DNA of 36,420 nucleotides from Sulfitobacter sp. DFL-14 (GCF_003335585.1 NZ_QBFD01000017.1:1-36420), one strand, 5' to 3'. Counted from the stretch's first letter, positions 15,591-23,118 are shown. Made by a program: numbers and translations. The notes: a model not told the origin generated them from the sequence alone.

Positions 15591-16889
15591 TCAGATGCCC
15601 ACGCCCAGCTTGAACGTGTCCTCGATCGGCACTTCAGGCGCGGCCTCGTTGTAGGTCACCTTCAGCGCATAGCTGCCATCGGGCTGCAACCGCCACTGGC
15701 CCCCCGCGATCTTCAACTTTGCGACGTTCTTGACCGGGCTGCCGGCAAAGTCGATATCGCCGATGATCGTGGTCATGTTGGTGTTCTTGATCACGTCCTG
15801 CACCGAATCCGGATCCAACGGATCGGCGGCATTTTTCAATGCGTTGATCCCAAGTTCCCACAGCGCATGAACGACGCCGATTGGCTGGGTCCAGGGTCTG
15901 CCGCTGGTGGCGGTGTAATCATCGGCCAGCTCTTGCGAGGATTGCCCGGTAAGGGTCGACTTGTAGGGATAGGCCGGGGTCCACCAGATTTCAGTCGACA
16001 TGCCGTCGCCGGCTTCGCCCAGTGCCGCAATGCCTGCCGGAAACAGCAGCGCCTTGGCCGGGGTCGCAATCTTGGGCTTGAAGCCCAGTTGCTGTGCCTG
16101 CCGCCAGAAGATCGCCCATTCCGATGGGCTGAACAGTCCGGTGACGATGTCGCAGCCCGCATCGCGAAAGGCGGTAATCTGCGCGGTGAAGTCATCGGCG
16201 CCAACCTGGAACTCACCCACATCGGTGATCTCGTAACCGCCCGCCCCCAAGGAAGCCGGGAAGCCGATGTCTTTGCTGCCGAAAACTTTGCCGGGAGGGT
16301 CGTTCGACCAGACAGTCCCGACCTTCTTGTTGGTGTCCTCGCCATCCCACATGCCGATGAAGGTCGAGATGATATCCTCGATCCCCCAAAAGAAATGGTT
16401 GACGTAATCGAACCCGACGGCGGGGTCGCCACCCTGCGGGAACATCCAGCCCTGCCAGGGATCCATCGTGGTGATGCACGGAACCCCGGCCACCTCGCAT
16501 TGCGCCGAGACCGGCACAGCGGTGCTGGCACCCTGCGCGAGCATCAGATTGACCTCTTCGCGGTTGATCAGCTGGTTGGCGGAGGTCGCGGCGCGGTCCG
16601 AGTTCGACTGGTCGTCGACTTCGGAGATCTCTACTTCATAGGTCTTGCCGTTGATCGTTAGGCCACTCGCCAGGGCGGCGCGAACCTTCTGCAACATAAA
16701 CGGATCGGATTCAGCAAAAGGTGCCAGCGCGCCCGTCTGCGGGCTGACGTAGCCGATCCGCAGAACGTCTGAACCGGCCAGTGCCGGTGTGGCAAGTCCG
16801 GAACTCAGCCCCAAGGTGGCAGCAGTACCACCCAACCCTTGTAACGCTTCTCGCCGGGTCATGCCGGCGACACGAGAACGCCTTTTCAT
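15591..16889 (-). CDS. ABC transporter substrate-binding protein (Leu/Ile/Val-type, Tat-exported)
   Basis: A 432-residue periplasmic binding protein, first gene of the importer/amidase operon. The N-terminus holds a Tat-like signal (MTRREALQG followed by a hydrophobic stretch and TPALAG). The mature part is the type-1 periplasmic fold of amide/urea/branched-chain binding proteins (LRIGYVSPQTGALAPFAESD; NLMLAQGASTAVPVSAQCE; CDIVTGLFSPSEWAIFW). ATG at 16889 follows GGGGAGAAAAGATA; an open extension to 16946 lacks a ribosome site. The operon ends in an amidase and lies behind a nitrile hydratase operon, so likely ligands are an amide, a hydroxynitrile or the hydroxyacid. That is inference. Confidence 0.92.
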   Translation of the reverse strand: MKRRSRVAGMTRREALQGLGGTAATLGLSSGLATPALAGSDVLRIGYVSPQTGALAPFAESDPFMLQKVRAALASGLTINGKTYEVEISEVDDQSNSDRAATSANQLINREEVNLMLAQGASTAVPVSAQCEVAGVPCITTMDPWQGWMFPQGGDPAVGFDYVNHFFWGIEDIISTFIGMWDGEDTNKKVGTVWSNDPPGKVFGSKDIGFPASLGAGGYEITDVGEFQVGADDFTAQITAFRDAGCDIVTGLFSPSEWAIFWRQAQQLGFKPKIATPAKALLFPAGIAALGEAGDGMSTEIWWTPAYPYKSTLTGQSSQELADDYTATSGRPWTQPIGVVHALWELGINALKNAADPLDPDSVQDVIKNTNMTTIIGDIDFAGSPVKNVAKLKIAGGQWRLQPDGSYALKVTYNEAAPEVPIEDTFKLGVGI

Positions 16890-17020
16890 TATCTTTTCTC
16901 CCCTGTTGTATCGCCGCATCCGTTCCGGATGTCTGTTCGATAACATTGTTGTCTTTGAAGCTTACAAAGGCTTCGGGAGGTCCGGTATCAGCAGAATTGT
17001 TGAGAGAGTTCGGCGTCATT

Positions 17021-17183
17021 GAACAGGTACGGCTGCGCGCGGCCTGATGCCTGCTGGCCCCGTACCTGCATGCAGGTGCAGATGGTCGCCTATGTCCTGG
17101 GCTTCGAAGGTCAGGCCTTCTTCACCCAATCCTTCCGGCGTCGTCCAGGACCCTCGCCAAGCCAGTACGACAAGATAATGCGA
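17021..17183 (+). pseudogene. Relic of an AraC-type regulator (C-terminal helix-turn-helix)
   Basis: The plus-strand reading MVAYVLGFEGQAFFTQSFRR (from about 17082) followed by RPGPSPSQY is the second helix-turn-helix of AraC proteins. The preceding family-like piece, EQVRLRAA then a stop then CLLAPYL, is in another frame, so the gene is frameshifted and truncated. It lies in the 344-base gap between the nitrile hydratase operon and the importer operon, whose promoter must also be in this gap. It may be the remains of a former local regulator. Confidence 0.65.
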
Positions 17184-17233
17184 TGCACCCAGATCGGCAG
17201 ATCAGACTTCAGTAACCGCCGACGTTGCGAACT

Positions 17234-17695
17234 TCACTGCCCGACACGGCGCGCGGGGCTGATCGCCACCGGACCATGGTGATGGTCGTGGTCATGGCTG
17301 TGGTCGTGTTCCAGATCCTCAAGCGCGCCTGACGGGATCGGCTCAAGTCCCTTGCGGAATTCGATTGCCTTGCCGTGTTCGGTAAAAAAGTAAGACCGGC
17401 GCCAATGCTCTTCGTAGTCCGTCACTTCGGTTACAGAGATCAAGGAACGTGCGGCAATAATCTTTTCCAGTGCCTGCATCCACTGACGGTAGTAGGCGGT
17501 GTTGATATCCTCGTCGGCGGCTTGCGGCGCTGCGGCGATTTCTGCCGAAAACGTATCAACCCATTCGCTCCAGCTAAAATTGCCCGCCCGCGACAGCTGC
17601 AGGGTCAGGGCAAAGGCTTCGGCCTGCCAAGGTTCGGAAAAGGCAGGCCCATCTTCCAGCCATTTCGGATCAACTGTCGGCTCCGCAGTGGTCAT
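17234..17695 (-). CDS. Nitrile hydratase accessory/activator protein with His-rich tail
   Basis: A 153-residue protein resembling the N-terminal domain of nitrile hydratase beta and the activator proteins required for cobalt insertion into Co-type enzymes (FSEPWQAEAFALTLQLSRAG ... NFSWSEWVDTFSAEI, then YYRQWMQALEKIIAARSLIS). The C-terminal tail has seven histidines in eleven residues (H130, 132, 134, 136, 138, 139, 140) alternating with Asp, a metal-binding pattern that would suit cobalt storage or delivery. Its ATG overlaps the stop of the beta C-terminal gene (ATGA). It is the last gene of the nitrile hydratase operon. The fold assignment is firm; the metal role is inferred. Confidence 0.85.
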   Translation of the reverse strand: MTTAEPTVDPKWLEDGPAFSEPWQAEAFALTLQLSRAGNFSWSEWVDTFSAEIAAAPQAADEDINTAYYRQWMQALEKIIAARSLISVTEVTDYEEHWRRSYFFTEHGKAIEFRKGLEPIPSGALEDLEHDHSHDHDHHHGPVAISPARRVGQ

Positions 17696-18045
17696 TGGTC
17701 ATCCCCGGCAAGAAGGTAGCTTTCCCAGAGACTGAGGTATACCGCACCCGACCCATCACTGCCCTTGCCCCACAGGCTTTTGCTGTCAAAGCGCACACAA
17801 TAGAGATGGTCCGGGCATTCACCCTGACCCGCGGCATGCGCATCAGCAAAAACATGCGCACCTTCATACCCGACAATTGTGCCAGGCTTGTCACGCGCAT
17901 AGCCCGGCAGGCGCGTGTGCGTGGCGAACGTGTCGTTGATGGTCCTGATCGTCTCACCAACCTGAAATCTGGGCGATGTCTCGACAGGGCGCAGGCTCGG
18001 CGCACCGGTGGCCACGGCCACCGCAACCATGTCCTTAGGCAGCAT
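17692..18045 (-). CDS. Nitrile hydratase beta subunit, C-terminal half (separate gene)
   Basis: A 117-residue SH3-like barrel protein corresponding to the second half of nitrile hydratase beta. The family motif THTRLPGYARDKPGTI carries R45, the equivalent of the beta arginine that hydrogen-bonds the oxidised cysteine claw. The rest follows the family (HVFADAHAAGQGE, DHLYCVRFDSKSLWG, VYLSLWESYLL). ATG at 18045 has AAGGGGG six bases ahead and overlaps the stop of the N-terminal-half gene by 11 bases in a different frame. Splitting of beta into two chains is known in thiocyanate hydrolase and toyocamycin nitrile hydratase. The frame is open to 18075, but that start lies inside the upstream gene. 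Confidence 0.88.
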   Translation of the reverse strand: MLPKDMVAVAVATGAPSLRPVETSPRFQVGETIRTINDTFATHTRLPGYARDKPGTIVGYEGAHVFADAHAAGQGECPDHLYCVRFDSKSLWGKGSDGSGAVYLSLWESYLLAGDDQ

Positions 18046-18358
18046 CTCCAGCCCCCTTTGCCGCAAGTTCCGCAATCCGCGTCTGATACTCTTCCTGCGA
18101 AAAGACCCCCTTGGAAATCAGCAGGTCTTCAAGCGAATGCAGCCAATGCTCGAAATAAGTTGTCGTCAGATATTCGACGGCCGGAATTTTCTCCATCGAA
18201 TGCCGACTTTCGTCGATGTTGAAACAACCGGCCGCCAGCGAAAGAAGATTCACGGCAAAGGTATCGGCTTCCCACTCTGCCTTGAACCGCGTGTCGTCAT
18301 CCGCCGGGTCGACTGGTCCAAAACCCTGAATTCCGCCCATATCGGCGATTGATCGCAT
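18035..18358 (-). CDS. Nitrile hydratase beta subunit, N-terminal half (separate gene)
   Basis: A 107-residue helical protein equal to the first half of nitrile hydratase beta. It starts with the diagnostic MRSIADMGGIQGFGPV and carries ESRHSMEKI with R52, H53 and E56 at the positions of the conserved beta residues near the active site, then YFEHWLHSLEDLLISKG. It ends with TAA inside the start of the C-terminal-half gene. It follows the alpha-subunit gene by 11 bases. Together with alpha and the C-terminal half it would make a three-chain enzyme. Confidence 0.9.
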   Translation of the reverse strand: MRSIADMGGIQGFGPVDPADDDTRFKAEWEADTFAVNLLSLAAGCFNIDESRHSMEKIPAVEYLTTTYFEHWLHSLEDLLISKGVFSQEEYQTRIAELAAKGAGDAA

Positions 18359-18369
18359 GATCTTGCCCC

Positions 18370-18987
18370 CTAGCCTGCCGCAACGGCTGTCAAAGCGCTG
18401 ACGCCGATCATCGAGTCGCGCGTCACCAGCGCCTCCAATTGTATCTCGGTCCAGCCATCTGTGCCGGCCGGGCGTTCGGGCAGAACCATATAGCGGATCT
18501 CGGCGTTGCTATCGTAAACCCTCACTTCGCGGTCATCGCTGATTTGCAGGCCAAATTCGGCAAGGACGGCACGCGGCTCAATGACGATGCGACTGCGATA
18601 GGCCGCTGACTTGTACCAGGACGGTGGCAGTCCGAGGACGGTCCAAGGATAGCACGAACACAATGTGCAGACGATCACGTTATGGACCTCCGACGTATTC
18701 TCAAGAATATGCATCGCCTCGCCCTGCAAGCCACCGATCCCCAATTCCTTCAGGGCCTCGGTGCCATCCGCCAGAAGGCGCGCCTTGTAAGCAGGATCGC
18801 TCCAGGCCCGCGCGACAACCTTGGCACCGATGCGTGGACCAAGCTTGTTCTGGAAGATGTCGACGATTTCCGTCACGGCACCGGGATCAATCTTGCCCTT
18901 CTCCACCATCAGCGTCTCGATCGCCTTGATGCGCAGCGCAAGCGAGGATGGCGGCAGTGTATGGTCGTCGTGGCCCATGGCAGTCAT
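18370..18987 (-). CDS. nthA: Nitrile hydratase alpha subunit, cobalt type
   Basis: Catalytic subunit (205 residues) that hydrates nitriles to amides in the cytoplasm. The metal-binding claw [10 protein letters not shown] has Cys107, Cys110 and Cys112; the Thr and Tyr in CTLCSCY mark the Co(III) type rather than the Fe type. Other family blocks are [20 protein letters not shown] and [20 protein letters not shown]. Two cysteines are expected to be oxidised for activity. It is preceded by the FMN hydroxyacid dehydrogenase (58 bases) and followed by the two beta-half genes and the activator. Thiocyanate hydrolase gamma subunit has the same claw and is the main alternative, but the amidase and hydroxyacid pathway nearby favour a nitrile hydratase. 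Confidence 0.93.
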   Translation of the reverse strand: MTAMGHDDHTLPPSSLALRIKAIETLMVEKGKIDPGAVTEIVDIFQNKLGPRIGAKVVARAWSDPAYKARLLADGTEALKELGIGGLQGEAMHILENTSEVHNVIVCTLCSCYPWTVLGLPPSWYKSAAYRSRIVIEPRAVLAEFGLQISDDREVRVYDSNAEIRYMVLPERPAGTDGWTEIQLEALVTRDSMIGVSALTAVAAG

Positions 18988-19045
18988 GCTTCTCTGTCTT
19001 TGGCGTTCTGATCAGCCTATCCACAACCAAGCACACAAGGCATCC

Positions 19046-20194
19046 TTATTTTTGTGGATGTGCTGTCCGCACTACGTTTGCCAGGTGACGGGGCGAAAGC
19101 AAGTCGGCACGCGGGCATCCAACCAGCGCAAGGGTGGTATCAAGTTCCGCTTTCATCAGGTCCAACACTTCGCAGACACCGGCCTCGCCACCCGTGGCCA
19201 AACCATACAGCAGCGCCTTGCCGGACATCGTCATGACCGCGCCCGACGCGACAGCCTTGGCAATATCAGCGCCAGACCGGATGCCGCTGTCCATCAGGAC
19301 CGGAATTTGCAGGACCGCCAAGGCATCCTGCAACAGGCTGATCGGGGCCGGGACGTCCTCAAGCTGCCGCCCGCCATGGTTAGAGAAAACGACGGCGTCC
19401 GCGCCCGCCTTCTCCAACCGCAAGGCATCTTCGACGCGAAGGACACCCTTGACGATCAGCTTGTGCGGCCAAAGATCGCGCAGCGTTGCAAAGGCGTCCC
19501 AGTCAAAACCTGCATCCATCCGGCGCGCCATGAGCGCCGATTGGGATGCGACATCACTCGCGTCCGCCGAGGCGAAATTGGCCAGCTGGGGCAGTCCATG
19601 CCTGACCTGCGCCAGACTCCAGCGCGGATGGGTTGCCGTATCAAGAACGATCCTGGGAGACAGCTTGAAGGGCACCTTGAAACCCGAACGCATATCGCGT
19701 TCCCGCTTGCCGTTGACCGCAACATCCGTCGTCAGGATCAGGGTCGAATAGCCAGCCTCCAGCGCGCGGCGCACAAAGTCGCGCGCCTGATCACGGTTCA
19801 TGACGTAAAGCTGGAACCATTTTTCGGCATCACTCGCACGCGCCACATCCTCGATTGTAGAGGTCGAAGCCGTCGACAGACAGAACGGTATGTCATACTT
19901 GGCAGCCGCCCGCGCCAGCGCAAGATCGCCATCGGGCCACAACACACCGTTCAGGCCGGTCGGCGCGATGGCCAGTGGCATGGCATAGGTCTTGCCGAAC
20001 AGTTGCGCAGACTGATCGCGATGATCCACCGCGACAAGCCGGTGCGGATCGAACAGAATGTCATCCAATGCGTCGCGATTGCGCCGCAAGCCGCGTTCGT
20101 TGCCGGCGCCGCCTTCAAGGTAATCAAAGACCATCCGCGGCAGGCGGCGACGCGCACGCCTGCGCATGTCCTCAATGTTGGCAAGATCAACCAT
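19046..20194 (-). CDS. FMN-dependent alpha-hydroxyacid dehydrogenase, (S)-mandelate dehydrogenase-like
   Basis: TIM-barrel flavoenzyme (382 residues) oxidising 2-hydroxyacids to 2-oxoacids. Active-site residues are visible: Y130 in WFQLYV, R164 in VNGKRERD, K249 in LIVKG, and H273/R276 in SNHGGRQL. Several stretches match Pseudomonas putida MdlB as remembered (PTGLNGVLWPDGDLALARAA, LTTDVAVNGKRERD, HPRWSL-QVRHGLPQLANF, RDLWPHKLIVKG, LLYGLATGGEAGVCEVL), more than they match lactate or glycolate enzymes. ATG at 20194 follows GGAGGA by four bases; the open extension to 20278 is unlikely to be translated. It is the first gene of the nitrile hydratase operon, so the hydroxyacid from nitrile-derived amide is its probable substrate, e.g. 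mandelate to benzoylformate. Confidence 0.92.
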   Translation of the reverse strand: MVDLANIEDMRRRARRRLPRMVFDYLEGGAGNERGLRRNRDALDDILFDPHRLVAVDHRDQSAQLFGKTYAMPLAIAPTGLNGVLWPDGDLALARAAAKYDIPFCLSTASTSTIEDVARASDAEKWFQLYVMNRDQARDFVRRALEAGYSTLILTTDVAVNGKRERDMRSGFKVPFKLSPRIVLDTATHPRWSLAQVRHGLPQLANFASADASDVASQSALMARRMDAGFDWDAFATLRDLWPHKLIVKGVLRVEDALRLEKAGADAVVFSNHGGRQLEDVPAPISLLQDALAVLQIPVLMDSGIRSGADIAKAVASGAVMTMSGKALLYGLATGGEAGVCEVLDLMKAELDTTLALVGCPRADLLSPRHLANVVRTAHPQK

Positions 20195-20406
20195 TACTTC
20201 CTCCGCAAAATCTCGCGCCGCGCGTTCCGCCATGGTGCCGAAACAGGAACTGAATTCCCGAAGGCTACCCTCCCGCAAACAGATGCTCCATCCACAGTTC
20301 TGCTACGATTGGGGGCCGACCCACCCAGTGTCATCAGCTGTTGCTGTCCCCTATTTAGTCAGATTCTGCGGATTCAGCGCATTTTGGGGCGTTTTTGTAC
20401 CCTTGA
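20195..20406 (-). promoter_or_regulatory. Upstream region of the hydroxyacid dehydrogenase/nitrile hydratase operon
   Basis: About 210 bases separate the dehydrogenase start from the GMC relic. The only firm element is the ribosome site GGAGGA (minus strand, just ahead of 20194). The promoter of the five-gene operon must lie here, but no convincing -35/-10 pair or operator was found by eye. Confidence 0.4.
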
Positions 20407-20577
20407 TTGCCTGTTGGCACTGCCCGCATGGGACAGGATGATATGGCAGTGGTTGATAGCGATTTAAGTGTGCGCGGAATTTCGGGTTTGCGCGTTGCAG
20501 ATGCATAGGTCATGCCAACCATAGTTTTGGGCAACACACATGCACCAACGATGATGATCACCGAGAGAGCCGCATAA
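20407..20577 (+). pseudogene. C-terminal relic of a GMC-family oxidoreductase
   Basis: The plus strand reads LPVGTARMGQDDMAVVDSDL, then SVRGISGLRVADA, an in-frame TAG (20506-20508), then VMPTIVLGNTHAPTMMITER and AA with a proper TAA stop. This is the conserved C-terminal block of FAD-dependent choline dehydrogenase-like (GMC) enzymes (HPVGTCRMG ... LRVADASVMPTIVSGNTNAPTIMI). The TAG replaces the usual serine codon (TCG to TAG), and the rest of the gene is absent. It is clearly dead. Confidence 0.85.
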
Positions 20578-20734
20578 TTTATTCTTGCTGGGCATTCGCT
20601 GGCGGTGAGGGCTTGAGTAACAAGGGTCGTGAAGTCGGTCAGTTATGTGGCGGGGGTTCATGAACTTGAGCCTGCGCTGGTTGGGCATCTCGTCATGAAT
20701 TTCCCCGCAACGAAGGCGACCTTGTTGGGAACGG
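20578..20734. other. Short gene-free stretch after the GMC relic
   Basis: These 157 bases lie between the GMC relic and the 3' end of the TRAP permease. The minus strand can be read as a basic peptide (RLRCGEIHDEMPNQRRLKFM) that feels like transposase debris, but no family could be assigned. No terminator hairpin for the permease is obvious. Confidence 0.3.
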
Positions 20735-23083
20735 CTAAGCCGCCGCGCGCCGTAGGGCGCTGAGGTTGTACCATGCAAAGTAGCCGACAGTGACAACCAC
20801 AGTAGATCCCCAGAGCATTGGCGCATGAAGCACCACGCCAAGCGCCAGCGCCAGACGCAGGCCAATCTCGGCGCGGCCCAGCGGGTGACGGTCATAGCGC
20901 GACAGGGCGCTGGCCAGCAAATACAGGCCCAGCATGACCCGCACAACAACCAGCGCCAGCGCAGGCCAGTCAATGCCGCTGCTGTAACCAGCCAGGAACG
21001 CTTCGGTGCCAGCAAGGGCGTTGGGGTCAACCTTGGCCGCGTCGATCAGCAGCAATTCGGGATAGAAGACAAAGACAAAGGGCAGCACAAACATCACCAC
21101 GCCGGCACGCACGGCAGAAAAGCCTGTGCGCATCGGATCGGCCTTGGTGATCGAGGCGGCGGCAAAGGCCGCCACCGCAACCGGCGGCGTGATGGCCGAG
21201 GCAACAGCAAAGAAAAAGATGAACATATGCGCGGTAAACGGCGCGATGCCCAGCCCCACCACCAGTGGTCCCATCAGCAGGGCGACGTTCACATAGGCCG
21301 GCACCGTGGGCATGCCCATGCCCAGCAGGATCGACATCAGCATGGTTACGAACAGCGCCGCAAACAGGAAGATTCCACCTGTTTGCAGCTCGGGCCCGAA
21401 CATGCGCAGGGCTGACAGAACGTCACGCGCGATGAACCCCGACAGGCCGGTGAAGTTCAGGCAAAAGTCGATGACCGAAACCGACAGGAACATCAGATAC
21501 AGCGTGGCGATCAGTATACCGGCGTCAGCCAGCGCGCCGACCAGTTGCGCAGGCTTGCGGCGGAATGCCGGGTCCAGCAGGAACAGGATCGCCAGCAGGA
21601 ACACGGCCCACCAGCCCGCCGAGCCCGCATCGCCCGCACTGTTTTGCACCAGTTGAAACAGGAACGGCAAGTCAACCGCGCGGCATGTGGTTTCGGTCAC
21701 GATGGTTTGAATGTTGAACAGGGCGGCGACGGGGCCACAGCCGATGGCTTCCTTGGGGGTCACCAGCAGAAACAGGATCAACAGGATCGGGCCAAAGATC
21801 ATCACAAGGTTCAGCAGATCCTGACGGTTCAGCATCATGTCCGGCGTCTTGACCCCGACCGCTTCGATCTTTTGTTTGCGGGCCTGGAATACGACGGTCA
21901 GGAACAGGCACCCGAAATAGGCGACCGACGGGATGATTGCGGCGATGATGACCTCGCGGTACGGGACCGCCGTCATCGCGGCCAGCACAAAGGCCGCAAC
22001 CCCCATCACCGGCGGCATGATCTGCCCGCCCGACGAGGCCGCGGCCTCGATCCCGCCGGCAAAGGTTTTGGAAAATCCGCGTTTCAGCATCATCGGGATG
22101 GTCAGCACGCCGGTGGACAACACGTTGACAACCGGCCCGCCCGAAATGGTGCCGAACAAGGCCGACGAAACGATGGCCGCGTGGGCCGGCCCGCCGCGCA
22201 AACGACGGGTCCACAGGAACGCCAGCTTGATCAGTGATTGGCCGCCCGCTGAAATGCCAAACAGCGACCCCAGCACGATATAGGGGAACACGGTGCCCAG
22301 CAGGATGCCCATGAAACGGCCCATCAACCCCTGGGATGTGTTGACCAGCACGTCTTCGATGTTGGGGCGCCCGTCCATCAGCGTGCGCGGCTCGCCACCC
22401 AGCTTGGTGATCAGGTATTTGTTCATGTCGTCGGCACCGAAATAGTACCAGACCAGCACCGTAATCAACGTATAGGCGGCCACAACGATGGCGACAGCAA
22501 CCAGCGGAAAGCCCCAGACCTTGACGTTATAGCCCAGAAAGACCGCAATCCCCGCGCCGACCACGGCAAACAGCCAGACTCCTAGCGTGTTGATACACGA
22601 CGGATCATCAACGCTGGTGGGGGCGGGCAGCCCGTAAAGTTCGGCAAATTCCTTTTCCTCGATCAGCGCGCGGGCGATCAGCTTGGCGCGCTCGCCGGTG
22701 AACTGGTCAATCAGGCAGATGGAATCGATCTCGATCAGATATGACAGCGACATTGCAATGGCCATCGTCACCAGCGCCACGTCCATGCAGGCCCCAAAAA
22801 TCCGGCGGCCCCTGCTTTTGCCAAGTGCATCTATCCAGAACGAATGGTTCAGGGCGACAATCACCATCATCAGCACAAAGGCCAGCGGGTAGAGGTATTC
22901 GTAGGGAAACTTGCGGATCACAAAGCCCTGATTGCCAACCGACTGCGCAACCCATGCGTCCAGGCCTGGGATCGACGGCGTGGTGTTGAACAGACCGATA
23001 ACGACCAGCACCAGCCCCAGAATGCGGGCCATGGCGTGAAACCTGATGGCCTGTGGTGGCCGGATGGCGGATGGGGTGGTCAT
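20735..23083 (-). CDS. TRAP transporter fused permease (small + large membrane subunits)
   Basis: A 782-residue inner-membrane protein with about 18-20 hydrophobic segments, matching the fused DctQ-DctM permeases that partner TAXI-type binding proteins. The DctM hallmark segments are GTISGGPVVNVLSTGVLTIP (about residue 310) and GMGMPTVPAYVNVALLMGPL (about residue 590), followed by ITPPVAVAAFAAASI. It is driven by an ion gradient and delivers an organic anion. It lies 69 bases behind the binding-protein gene, with a strong hairpin between. The ribosome site ahead of 23083 is weak; an ATG at 23032 (MARILGLV) is an alternative start. Confidence 0.92.
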   Translation of the reverse strand: MTTPSAIRPPQAIRFHAMARILGLVLVVIGLFNTTPSIPGLDAWVAQSVGNQGFVIRKFPYEYLYPLAFVLMMVIVALNHSFWIDALGKSRGRRIFGACMDVALVTMAIAMSLSYLIEIDSICLIDQFTGERAKLIARALIEEKEFAELYGLPAPTSVDDPSCINTLGVWLFAVVGAGIAVFLGYNVKVWGFPLVAVAIVVAAYTLITVLVWYYFGADDMNKYLITKLGGEPRTLMDGRPNIEDVLVNTSQGLMGRFMGILLGTVFPYIVLGSLFGISAGGQSLIKLAFLWTRRLRGGPAHAAIVSSALFGTISGGPVVNVLSTGVLTIPMMLKRGFSKTFAGGIEAAASSGGQIMPPVMGVAAFVLAAMTAVPYREVIIAAIIPSVAYFGCLFLTVVFQARKQKIEAVGVKTPDMMLNRQDLLNLVMIFGPILLILFLLVTPKEAIGCGPVAALFNIQTIVTETTCRAVDLPFLFQLVQNSAGDAGSAGWWAVFLLAILFLLDPAFRRKPAQLVGALADAGILIATLYLMFLSVSVIDFCLNFTGLSGFIARDVLSALRMFGPELQTGGIFLFAALFVTMLMSILLGMGMPTVPAYVNVALLMGPLVVGLGIAPFTAHMFIFFFAVASAITPPVAVAAFAAASITKADPMRTGFSAVRAGVVMFVLPFVFVFYPELLLIDAAKVDPNALAGTEAFLAGYSSGIDWPALALVVVRVMLGLYLLASALSRYDRHPLGRAEIGLRLALALGVVLHAPMLWGSTVVVTVGYFAWYNLSALRRAAA

Positions 23084-23118
23084 GTTGCTGCACTGCCCTT
23101 GGGATATGTGACAAAGGG

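Noticed and set aside
17692..18987. Thiocyanate hydrolase instead of nitrile hydratase
   Set aside because: The claw and split beta are compatible with it, but the amidase, hydroxyacid dehydrogenase and aldehyde-acid steps next door make no sense for thiocyanate; kept as an alternative, not the call.
18821..20467. Plus-strand open frame of 548 codons opposite the dehydrogenase and nitrile hydratase alpha genes
   Set aside because: No family similarity, low-complexity basic composition, and it covers clear genes on the other strand.
20407..20577. GMC fragment as a functional mandelonitrile lyase (plant (R)-hydroxynitrile lyases are GMC proteins)
   Set aside because: Only about 57 codons of the generic C-terminus remain, with a stop codon inside; nothing indicates lyase specificity.
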